From Paulinella micropora (Eukaryota > Cercozoa > Imbricatea > Euglyphida), in contig BJOX01000006.1 of assembly GCA_009731375.1 (NCBI GenBank), positions 1,434,346 to 1,498,345 of the forward strand: a DNA stretch of 64,000 bases, read 5' to 3'. The notes below the pieces were generated by a model. It had not been told where the DNA came from and did not search any database. It saw only the letters and a list, made by a program, of their open reading frames with translations. Of this stretch, positions 29,241-38,011 are shown one piece after another. Made by a program: the position numbers and the translations under genes. Numbering within the stretch: the stretch's first letter is position 1; the number at the start of each line of letters is the position of its first letter.

Positions 29241-29552
29241 TTAATGAAACTTTATAGCACCTCCTCGTTGCTTACCATATCCGAGTTTTGATGCTACAGC
29301 ACTAACACTACCAGCGTAAGGTACCCCGACACTACTTAATGCTCCCGCAGTCCTAGAGATTAACTTATTATTGCGAAGAAATTTATCAACAGCCGTGGAA
29401 GTTTTTCCAATCTTTACCCAGTTAATCTTTCCTCCCTTTTGCCCACATCCCTTCTTCTTAGTTTTCTTTTTTCCTCCCTTCTGTGGCATTGATGGATTGT
29501 ATCCGATGTTATATCCTGATGGTTGTGAAATTATCACTGGTGATACTGGCAT
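29241..29552 (-). CDS. Small basic, Gly-rich protein, probable virion component
   Basis: 103 codons. A Lys/Gly-rich N-terminal half (KGGKKKTKKKGCGQKGGK) is followed by an Ala/Ser/Val-rich amphipathic stretch (AGALSSVGVPYAGSVSAVA) and a GYGKQRGGAIKF tail. The layout recalls small core or membrane-active proteins of adenovirus-like viruses, but I cannot name a family. It lies between ATPase and protease genes in the virion block. Double-Gly and basic sites could be protease targets; that is inference. Confidence 0.55.
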   Translation of the reverse strand: MPVSPVIISQPSGYNIGYNPSMPQKGGKKKTKKKGCGQKGGKINWVKIGKTSTAVDKFLRNNKLISRTAGALSSVGVPYAGSVSAVASKLGYGKQRGGAIKFH

Positions 29553-29593
29553 ATAGTATACATTAAAAGAATAATTATATAAAAATATTATTT

Positions 29594-29710
29594 GATATTT
29601 TATTCACCCGCTACGCGGTTTCATAAAACATCGTTTTTTTTGCTTTTTCACGATGTTTATCAACAAACGAGAATGAGCGAAACGAATGAGAGTGTAGTTG
29701 ATAAATATCA
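29594..29710. terminator. Twin hairpins between ATPase and small basic gene
   Basis: Hairpin 1 (29594-29633): GATATTTTAT...ATAAAACATCG, enclosing CCCGC-TAC-GCGG. Hairpin 2 (29651-29710): CGATGTTTATCAAC...GTTGATAAATATCA. A T-run separates them. Third and clearest copy of the paired signature. Confidence 0.75.
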
Positions 29711-29715
29711 TTATT

Positions 29716-30525
29716 TCAGGCGGTAAGCAAAATTTTTCTTAACTCGTCATCAACACTTGAAACATAAAGAAAATTAAATCGTTCCTTTGTAGCCTCGTGA
29801 TACTTTTGAAGAAAGTAATCAAAATCAAAAGATACGTCTAAGTGTTTATACACGAGTTCCATTTTATCCTGAGACTGACCCGGAAAGATTAATAAATAAT
29901 CTAAGTGCTTAATTGCTTCTGGTCTAAGGTCGTTCAGATACTGGCTTGACATAATCACCTTTGATTTATAGTGTCTGTTCTTTTTTAACAAATCACTTAC
30001 GGACTTGTCTCTTAATCCACTTCCTAAATCATCCAAAACAAAAACAACCTCTGGAGAAATATACTTGCTTGGTCTCGCCTCCGCGGCGCTCTGTTTCTTT
30101 TTTTCTTCTTTTCCAAAGTATAAAAATTGTGGCTTCTCTATTTCTTCTTTGTCCTGTTTTACTTCTCCTTCGTGTTGCTCGTCATGTCTGTTCAGTTTGT
30201 CTAACTCATAATCAATGACATTTACACCATCTGATTTGAGAAAGGTATATATTGCCATCGGGTTGCCTCTGTTCTTAAAGTGCTTTACCATTGCTTTATA
30301 AATGTAGTCCTTGTGTATCGTTGAAGCAATAATGACAATACGGGTTTTTCTGTCTGTAGTCCGTTTCAGTATTTCAAAGAGTGCTGTTGTTTTCCCGCTC
30401 TTCTTACGGGCGAGTAGAAATATGTTGGCATACGGCTCGTTGAATAATTTATAACCTTTTGCTTTTTTGTTTCCATCACCCTCTTGTTTTACTGGCTTCA
30501 CCTTGACATTGTTAATTTTAAGCAT
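29716..30525 (-). CDS. Genome-packaging ATPase (FtsK/HerA superfamily)
   Basis: An intact 269-codon frame. A Walker A-type loop LLARKKSGKTTALF lies at about residues 37-50, and Walker B VVFVLDDLG at about 162-170, followed by a polar sensor region (KVIMSSQYLND). This fits the short packaging ATPases of Polintons, virophages and nucleocytoplasmic large DNA viruses, which drive DNA into the capsid. A Lys/Glu-rich insertion (about 110-150) lies between the motifs. The ATG is preceded by AATAATATACA. Twin hairpins lie directly downstream (29594-29710). Confidence 0.88.
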   Translation of the reverse strand: MLKINNVKVKPVKQEGDGNKKAKGYKLFNEPYANIFLLARKKSGKTTALFEILKRTTDRKTRIVIIASTIHKDYIYKAMVKHFKNRGNPMAIYTFLKSDGVNVIDYELDKLNRHDEQHEGEVKQDKEEIEKPQFLYFGKEEKKKQSAAEARPSKYISPEVVFVLDDLGSGLRDKSVSDLLKKNRHYKSKVIMSSQYLNDLRPEAIKHLDYLLIFPGQSQDKMELVYKHLDVSFDFDYFLQKYHEATKERFNFLYVSSVDDELRKILLTA

Positions 30526-30534
30526 TGTATATTA

Positions 30535-30897
30535 TTATCCTAAGAATTCCAAACACACAACAATTCTTCCCGCTAAATTTCCTGTATCGATATTTCCGCT
30601 GTCAGTTTCAAGGACTTTAAATGTATATTGTCCGTCTGTCCATCCAACGACACCCAAATTATAACCGAGATTTAAAATGTTTGCTGTGGTGCTGTCCGCA
30701 AATGTTCCAATAATTCCAATTCTGTCCATATAAAGAATTCTGATTTTTGTCTCTGTCTGGTCGTTCATATAGTGGATAAATTTTACATTCATTTTGGTTG
30801 GTGTGAATGACATTTGAATATTTTTATTAAATGTTTTGCGTCCTCCAGCAAAATCATTGCTCAGAAAAATAATCTTTTGGTATTTATAGTCATCCAT
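30535..30897 (-). CDS. Hypothetical 120-aa virion-block protein
   Basis: Intact frame, start ATG at 30897 (MDDYKYQKIIFLSNDF), 9 bases before the ATPase start on the same strand. Predicted mostly beta (KIRILYMDRIG, GRIVVCLEFLG). No family recognised. It is not a hydrophobic membrane protein. By position it may be a small capsid cement or minor protein. ACTAATATAGA upstream resembles the start-proximal motif of its neighbours. Confidence 0.5.
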   Translation of the reverse strand: MDDYKYQKIIFLSNDFAGGRKTFNKNIQMSFTPTKMNVKFIHYMNDQTETKIRILYMDRIGIIGTFADSTTANILNLGYNLGVVGWTDGQYTFKVLETDSGNIDTGNLAGRIVVCLEFLG

Positions 30898-31165
30898 GAT
30901 GTCCTCTATATTAGTGCTAATAAACTTTTTATTAATTAATATTTCTGCTCGGACGGCCTGCGACTTTTACTCACGGGTCAGTGAGAAAAAAAATGAGAGT
31001 TGTGCTTATTGTATAAAGCCAGGGGTAGATACAGGGTTTAAGTGTGTTTTCATAAATAACGGAAATAATATGTATCGTAGTTTTGATGAGGCTTTGCCTT
31101 TAATGTGTGCGGGTGATAATAGATGGTATATGACACATACCTATGAATGTTCATTTCTTACTTGA
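30896..31165 (+). CDS. Possible small secreted Cys-rich protein (rightward)
   Basis: A plus-strand frame of 89 codons fills the gap between two leftward genes. It starts with a hydrophobic stretch (SILVLINFLLINISA) that could be a signal peptide and continues with seven cysteines (CDFY, ESCAYC, FKC, LMC, YEC) and aromatic residues. Composition looks coding, but it overlaps both neighbours by a few codons, has no recognised domain and runs against the block direction, so it may be spurious. Confidence 0.35.
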   Translation: MMSSILVLINFLLINISARTACDFYSRVSEKKNESCAYCIKPGVDTGFKCVFINNGNNMYRSFDEALPLMCAGDNRWYMTHTYECSFLT

Positions 31166-31510
31166 AGAAGGCGATGGAAGGCAAATGCCGATAAACAATG
31201 TTAAAATACCGACATAAGTGTTAGCAACCTCGCATGGCAAGTTCTTTTCAGATAGCCTCACGATACAAAGGGTTGTAATGGCAATAATGATACCCATTTG
31301 AAATAAGTATTTAATAAGTCGGCTGTCGGTTGGTCTGTTTTTTATACAACAACAATTCCAGTTATCTTCCAATTCGTGCTCTACTTTTTTTTCCTCAGTC
31401 TTTAGTTCTACTTCAAGAACACGAGACTTTAATTCGGGAGTTAGTTCGCCATCCATATCCATAATAGGTGGTGGTCTGTGAAGTCTAGTTGTATTATTTG
31501 ACATTATCAA
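31151..31510 (-). CDS. Putative membrane protein, 119 aa
   Basis: The N-terminal 60 residues are acidic and helical (ELKSRVLEVELKTEEKKVEHELE), then CCCIKNRPTDSR, then two hydrophobic segments (YLFQMGIIIAITTLCIV and YVGILTLFIGICL) separated by a short polar loop. Two membrane spans with both ends on the same side are likely. Not recognised as a family. A membrane protein beside the fibre gene could act in virion entry or assembly, by position only. Second Met (MSNNTT) is an equally good start. Confidence 0.55.
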   Translation of the reverse strand: MIMSNNTTRLHRPPPIMDMDGELTPELKSRVLEVELKTEEKKVEHELEDNWNCCCIKNRPTDSRLIKYLFQMGIIIAITTLCIVRLSEKNLPCEVANTYVGILTLFIGICLPSPSSSKK

Positions 31511-31544
31511 GAACGGCCACTCTGATTTCTGCTAATTGGTTGGT

Positions 31545-34500
31545 TTAGTCTTGTAGTATATTAAGTAAAAGTTTATTTTCTTTTTCTAAATTAACTATCT
31601 TTTCTGATAATTGTTGAACGGCCTTAATTAACGGGGCGATAAACTCGGAATAACCTATACCATAACCGACATCACCACTATCAACACATTTAACATCTTC
31701 TGGATTAACGCTCACACCCTTCAATTCGCATTCTTTTCTTTGCTTTGGACACGGAACCATAATTGTTTCTTTTATAAAACCGCCAAAATCTAGCATATCC
31801 ATTTCTGTTAGTATTTCTTCTAATTCTTGTGCTATTAAACCCGTTCTCTTTTTCTTGTTATCATCAATCATACGATAGCAGACTGGATTTAACTTATTAA
31901 TAAAATCTAAGTCTAAGCATTCCTTTATGTCTTCTTTTTTTCTCCTGTCTGAATATTGAATTGGATTAAATAATACCCGTAACTGACCATCGCTCGCTCT
32001 TAATGACATTAAAGCAGTATTTAAATTATTCCATATGAACCCACTCGTTGAAGAATTATTCACTCTAAATCTAATAGCATAAGAAGTTAATCCTCCGCCT
32101 CCTCCTGCTGGTGCTGTTCCTCCACTTAATGATTTATTATTCCCAGACTGAGACATATAAATCCCCCAGTTTGAATCAGTAGGATCCCATACAAATATTC
32201 CTCTCGCATTCGTCCCGTCTGTTTGTCCTTGAATTGCTATTTTTGCCCCATTAGTTGATGCTAATGCCGATGATAGTGTGCCTGTGTATGTAATTCCCGC
32301 ATTTGCCGTTATTAATCCACTCGCAGTTAATGTTGTTGTTGATATACCAGCATTTGCCGTTATTAATCCACTTGCGGTTGCCGTTGTTGTTGATATCCCC
32401 GCACTAGCCGTTATTAACCCTTTTGTCCATAAAGTCCCGTTTGCCCCATTTAATGACATTAACAATTGCTCATTAGAATTTTCCCACACAAAACCATCCG
32501 ACGAAGCAAAACCAGACCTAAATCTTACAGCAAAGCCTGAAATATCGTTGCCTGCAACCGCAGACCATCCAGATAGACTTTTACCTGCCCCTGGCTGAGC
32601 CATCCCCCATCCTGCGTTGTCTGTATCCCACAGAAATATACCCTGTCCATTTCCTCCATCTACTTTATTTTGAATAGATAACTTGCAACCGCCATCTGCT
32701 GTTAATAATCCGCTCGCCGTTAATGTTGTTGTATTTATTCATGCGGTTGAAGTAATTGTTGTTCCCGTTATTGTTCCAGCACTTGTTATGTTGTTTGAGT
32801 TCATATCCAAAGCACCATAAAACCGCATACCACCAGCATTGTTAAAACGGACAATGTCAGATGAAGCACTTTTATTATCCAAAAGTTTTGAAATATAAAG
32901 TCCCGCCCCTTTTACATCAAATGCTACATTCGTGAATACATAACCTCTTTGGTTCGCGGTTCCACTTGTGGCGGTATTTAGAGTAAATAAGAAATATTGA
33001 TAATCTCCTGATGTCTGTGAAAAGAATAGATCTCCTCCATTTTGGTGTAATATCCTCGCCCCATTATATGTTATATTTCCACCATTAGTGATAGTTTGAT
33101 TATTATAATCGGCGTTGTTCGTTAAAGTTAGATATTTTATCGTAGTGCTTGCCCCATTAAATGTTTTACTTCCTGTTATGGTTTGGTCTGTTGTTAGTTT
33201 CACACAATTGTCATCCAGATATTGCCTATTTACAGCTTCATTTGCATTTTGTGGTGCTCCCAGATTAACAATCCGACTGCTATTACAATCTAATCCAGTA
33301 GCATTAAACCACGAAACAATCGTCCCGTCAATAATAAAACTTATTTTTTTCGCAGAAATTTCAAAGTTGTAATATGTTGCAGTTTTCATATCCAAACTAG
33401 CAATTGACCCAATATTACTGGTAGAATTGAAAACGATAAATGTACCCTTTGTTGTTGAATTGATTGAATTTCCAGTAATTTCCACACCACTGCTATATGT
33501 CTTAATTCCTGCTATGGTTTGGTTTCCAGTTAGTTTCACATTTTGCCCGTCTAATGTATCCACATAACTTTTGTTTGCTCCGTCCGTTGTTGCTGATGGT
33601 GTGGCTAAGTTTGTTATTTTGTTGTTATTCAAACTTAATGTTGTTCCAGTTGCGGTTATAATTAAAGTATTACCTGAATATAACTCAACATACGAACCNN
33701 NNNNNNNNNNNNNNNNNNNNNNNNNNNNNNNNNNNNNNNNNNNNNNNNNNNNNNNNNNNNNNNNNNNNNNNNNNNNNNNNNNNNNNNNNNNNNNNNNNNN
33801 NNNNNNNNNNNNNNNNNNNNNNNNNNNNNNNNNNNNNNNNNNNNNNNNNNNNNNNNNNNNNNNNNNNNNNNNNNNNNNNNNNNNNNNNNNNNNNNNNNNN
33901 CCCGCACTCGCATTTATTATACTGCTGAATGTTTTAATTCCTCCTATGGTTTGGTCTCCTGTTAGTTTGACCACCGAACCATCAACTGCGAGATTTGCGA
34001 GATTAATTCCATTATATGTAGAAGCCCCTGAAATAGCAAAACCACCCATATTTAGTCCTCCCGTCATACTAGCAGCGCCGTCTAATCTAAGAAAGGGTGG
34101 TGCGGTGTTTCTCCATTGCCCCGTGCTATACATAATCAGTTGATTATCTGCTGGGAAGCCTGTTATTGACACATCGCTGTGGCTATCTATACTTCCAGCT
34201 GCTGACACTTTATCATTATTATCTTGATGCTCGAATATCCATTCATCAACATCTTTGGTATTTAGTAAATTAACTCCTGTTATATTCTTCCTTCCCATAC
34301 TAATGTTGCCGAATTCATCCACATTTATCGGAAATGTGTTTTATTTACCCAGTTTATTGAATTATATGTTAGATAACTATTCATTGCTATTGGTGCGGTT
34401 ATAACCACATCTGAAAGTGTATCAATTGAACCAAGGGCTGTATTCTTCCATTTGCCTTCTACATCGTTGTAAGTTAAGTATTCACCGCTCGCTTATTCAA

Positions 34501-34834
34501 ATATGTTTGTATCTATCAAATTGTATAAACTGGTTTGGTGCGGATTGGAAGTATTGCTTCTGTGTTGAGTTGAGGCTTTGACTTCGTCATTATCCCTTAC
34601 TCGTTGCTCTGTGTAGTATAAACGGCTTCCTTCTTTAATGTCCGCGGTGCTTTTGGTAGCAAGTCGTGTATCAAATCGGCCGTCAGTATAATAAAGATTT
34701 ATGGGTTCAGCATCTTCTGGCACTCTGTCTGTATTCAGACCGACTATGCTTGTGTTGGTTAAGTCTAAGTTTGCTATTGATAGGCTGTCAGTCGCTATTT
34801 CTGACAAGCAGAGTAAGGATTTATATTGCGACAT
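31545..34834 (-). pseudogene. Long tail-fibre-like protein with peptidase S74 chaperone domain, broken
   Basis: About 1,100 codons of related sequence from the ATG at 34834 (MSQYKSLLC, preceded by AATAATATA) to the TAA at 31545. The shaft contains repeated KLTGDQTIxGxKTF units and Ser/Thr/Gly repeats (TTTLTASGLITANAG). The C-terminus (YSDRRKKEDI, then TGLIAQELEEI and a terminal coiled coil) matches the peptidase S74 intramolecular chaperone of phage tail spikes, which trimerises the fibre and then cuts itself off at the conserved Ser. Breaks: a TAA at 34493-34495, at least two frameshifts at 34320-34430, a TGA at 32739-32741 where sister repeats have GGA, and a 202-N gap (33699-33900). It probably encoded the host-attachment fibre. 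Confidence 0.78.
33699..33900. other. Assembly gap (202 N) in the fibre gene
   Basis: An N run inside the repetitive shaft of the fibre gene. The repeats themselves probably caused the assembly failure, so the true length is unknown. Confidence 0.95.
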
Positions 34835-34893
34835 TATATTATTCATTTATTTATTTATTTAAAAAATACTAAAATATAATAATCTTAGTATAA

Positions 34894-35411
34894 ATGCCGT
34901 CTCCCGAAGCAAGTCGCAAGAATTGGGGTAAGGCCGTGGAAAGTATTAAGAGCAAAAAGCAACATAAGATTGAAATAGCGAAAGAGAAATTAGCAAAGTG
35001 TAGAAATGCTTATGTAGGCGATGATGAAGAGATGGAGGAAAAGATAAACCGCATGGAAAAAATGGGTGTTGCTAATGATATCATTAATGGAAAAGACCAA
35101 GATGATACACCAGAAGAAGCAGTGATAGCGATGAAGAATGTGATTTTACTGATATCATTGCTGAAAAGATGGCTAAGATGAAAATAAGAAGAAAGAAAGC
35201 GGAAGCAAAGAAGAAAGTAAGTAAAAAGCCTGTGCCTGAGCCTGATGAGAGCGAAAGCGAAAGTGAAGAAAGTGAAGAAGAGCCGAAGCCTAAATCTAAG
35301 AAAGGAAATGGTAAGAAGTCGAACATATCTGTTAATGTTTATAATCAAGCAGAGAAGCCAAGCAAGAAAGAAAAAAATAATGATATCGAAAAATGTTTCT
35401 TAAAATTCTAA
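34894..35411 (+). pseudogene. Charged coiled-coil protein, one apparent base lost
   Basis: Two overlapping frames form one gene: MPSPEASRKNWGKAVESIKS (34894) runs to about 35118. The coding pattern then moves one frame (SSDSDEECDFTDIIAEKMAK) and continues as a Lys/Glu/Ser-rich tail (PEPDESESESEESEEEPKPK) to 35411. The shift equals one missing base. It has a helical N-terminus, acidic middle and basic end. No domain recognised. It is the first rightward gene before the integrase and could be a nuclear or DNA-associated accessory protein. Confidence 0.55.
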
Positions 35412-35420
35412 TAATATACA

Positions 35421-36405
35421 ATGGACAGCAAACATAGTCAGCAACAAGAAACTCCTGAGCAGACAGAGCGGAAAGAAAAACTTGAAGAAGTGGCCGAAAT
35501 ACATTTTCAATCAAAGCACGCTAAGATATGGAATACGATAACCGCGCCAGAGGCTAAACTATTAAGTCAAGTGTTTATCGATTTAATGGATATGTCAAAG
35601 GTCGCAACAAAGAAAGGTAATGCTAACTATAATTTTGGATTAGTTGCTATTGATGTATATAGCCGTCGTGGGTGGATTGAGCCAGTCAAAAATAAAACAA
35701 CTGGTTATGTCTTAGAAGGGTTAAAAAAATATTTACAAAAAAAGTTCCTGAAAGAATTACTTCAGATAATGGTGGTGAATTCAAAGGACAAGTGACTAAA
35801 TATTTCAGACAAAATAATATTGAACATAGGACTGTTCAAGTTGGTGACCACAGAACAATGGGTATAATAGATAGGTTCATTAGAACGATACGAAATGAAT
35901 TAAATTTAATATGGGAATTTAATAAAAATTTTGAGTGGGTTCCTATTATTCATGAGGTTGTCGATGCTTATAATAAAACATATCATACAACAATTAAAGC
36001 AGTTTCGATTAATGTTTTTGAAGGGACTGAAAAAAACACTCAAGAAATATACAGAAATAATTTAGTTAATGAATTCCCTAAGGGTACAAGAGTAAGAAAG
36101 GAACTACAAAGAACTATTTTTTCAAAAGGTGATAAACAATTCAGTAAAACTATATTCAAGGTTAAGGGCCGCAAAGGCTTCAAAGTAATATTGTCAGAAG
36201 AAGACTTAGTAAGACCGTCAGAATTATTAAAGACTAATGTTGAAGAGCACCATGAAGAAGAAGAACCGAAGGAGCAGTTATCAGACAAAGTTAAACAAAT
36301 TACTTAAGAGAAAAAAATATTAATTTATTAAAATCACTTGAAATTAAACCGGAGAACATACGAAGCAGTGCTAGAATAAAAAAGAAAGTTGAAAAGTTAG
36401 ACTTG
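35421..36405 (+). pseudogene. int: Retroviral-type integrase (rve), frameshifted
   Basis: Starts after AATAATATACA-ATG at 35421. The first catalytic Asp lies in SQVFIDLMDMS. Then the frame breaks at an A-run near 35750, where one A seems lost, and the family pattern resumes with the second Asp in ITSDNGGEFKG. The third acidic residue lies in TMGIIDRFIRTIRNEL and is Asp rather than the Glu of retroviral enzymes. The C-terminal SH3-like part (FSKGDKQFSKTIFKVKGRKG, VRPSELLK) follows. The frame stops at 36307, but a related tail (SLEIKPENIRSSARIKKK) continues one frame over to 36405. This enzyme would make the 6-bp duplication seen at the provirus ends. Confidence 0.87.
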
Positions 36406-36427
36406 TAAGTTATTAATTATTTTTGGA

Positions 36428-36921
36428 TTAAATGTATTTCTTATGTTTTGTGGTTGTCTCATGAATTTCTTTCCCGTTTATCCTTTTAGTTGAACCACAT
36501 TCACATTTTATTTTTCTGTATTTAAATCATCGTTTGCTTGATAAAAGATGTCTTGTTTTATATCCTTTTGTTGTCTCTTCACCACATTCACATATAATTT
36601 TTTTCTTCATCCATTCCTTATTCCATTCATTTTTGTATTGTTGTTTATTTTGCTTAACTCGTTCATCATTGTATTTTTCCAAACTTCATATTTAGGACTT
36701 ATGTTTTCTTCATAAAATCTATTTGCTTCCTCTAAGGCTTGTTCCTTATTTCTTTTTCCAAACTCTGAAAAATTAAGCTTCTTCTTTTTTACTTTACCTT
36801 CTTCACACCATTGAACTACAACAAATTCACATGAACCAGAAAAAATTTTAGTCTAGATTCTTTTATTATATATATTCCCCCCCTTGGATATATTGATAGG
36901 TTGCTCGTTTGTGTCTGTCAT
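36428..36921 (-). pseudogene. AP2-like / zinc-finger paralogue, right terminal gene, broken
   Basis: Minus strand from an ATG at 36921 to a TAA at 36428. The start (MTDTNEQPINIS) breaks at a G7 run. The central part (VVVQWCEEGKVKKKKL, then KEQALEEANRFYEENI) aligns with residues 25-65 of the left terminal gene. Then two CECG...H fingers follow (IICECGEETTKGYKTRH, KCECGSTK), with at least one more frame change. Gypsy-2 is inserted six bases upstream of the ATG, with a CATA duplication. The gene is a decayed mirror of the 6950-7465 gene. Confidence 0.75.
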
Positions 36922-36927
36922 TTCATA

Positions 36928-37164
36928 TGTAATGCCCCCAACGATAGCTCGTAAAAAGTCAGTAATACAACCAAACACAGTCCTCAAGAATGAGAATGAT
37001 GTCTCGTTGTATTAGCTCAGTGAAGCCAAAAAGGAAAACGGCAACAGACCAGGAATAAAATGGCATCAGGTCCAATCCGGACAAATAATACTGAAAAACA
37101 AGCTGGTGCACCTGTCACCAGGAAAAGGTATTTTTTACCGGCTATCCGGGGGGTGATGCCTACA
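36928..37164 (-). repeat. Gypsy-2 3' LTR (237 bp)
   Basis: Minus-strand orientation, begins TGTAGGCATC and ends GGGCATTACA. One difference to the other LTR (A in GTCAGTAATAC). Confidence 0.96.
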
Positions 37165-38011
37165 GTACCCCCTCCCGATTTTATGACGGAAATAGCATTT
37201 TCGTCATACACCTTCTGATTTCTTTCTGCAAATAGTATGCGCTATGGAGTCATGCCACACAGCGCATCGACCCACGGATAGACGCTAAAAGACGATAAAT
37301 ATATCCTCATACGGCACGTCAAAGCGGATTCTCTAGCCTTTCTTGTAAATTTTGAACTCCTTCCCCTCAATTTCTTTTTTTTTTTTTTTTTTTTTTTTTC
37401 GGCAGTATGTCAAGAACAAACGTACAATTAATAAAAAAATACAAGCAACGTGGTGCTGTAGTACGATTCCCCCTTTGATCTCCTTCTTCTTCTTATCATT
37501 ATCATTATTATTATTATTATTCACAGGGAGATCGTAAGTACATTGTCTTTTTTAATGACATACCCTTGTATAAGGCGGATATCCTATGATATAGTATTAG
37601 GGGGCCAGTCCTAATAGCTATATCCGAAGTCGAGGTGTATGTACCCGACCCTGCGATATACCGACACAAGTAGAGATTGACCGTGCTCAGGTACGACAGT
37701 ATATAATCTATCGTAAAAAATAATTTAATGAAAGTTTCAGAGAACATTTCATTTTCGAGAACATCATCCCAGGACTTGGAAAGGGTCATACCCGGGAACA
37801 CCATCGCTCAATACACTAGCGATCCCCGTATACGGTGTAGTATCATCGTCGATCGACCTTTCGCACTCGTATGTTGCGATCGAATGCCAAGTTATATCAC
37901 TGAGTCTTTTTAATATTCATATTGATAACTGATGATGCATGATCAAATCATGATACGCCGTGGGCAATCAATCAGTTTATTTGAGACGCATAAAGAAAAA
38001 TAGTTTCTTTG
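37165..38011 (-). other. Gypsy-2 3' region: polypurine tract and conserved structured segment
   Basis: Between the end of pol and the 3' LTR. The polypurine tract is ATCGGGAGGGGGTAC on the minus strand (37165-37179). A nested stem (ACACC-ATCGCT-loop-AGCGAT-CCCCGTATAC-GGTGT, 37798-37839) is conserved in Gypsy-3 (49984-50023), as is a block around 37568-37685. There is a poly-T run at 37378-37399. No gene. Confidence 0.65.

Noticed and set aside
30467-30664. Plus-strand ORFs across the ATPase and 120-aa genes
   Set aside because: Shadows of clear minus-strand genes with recognisable motifs.
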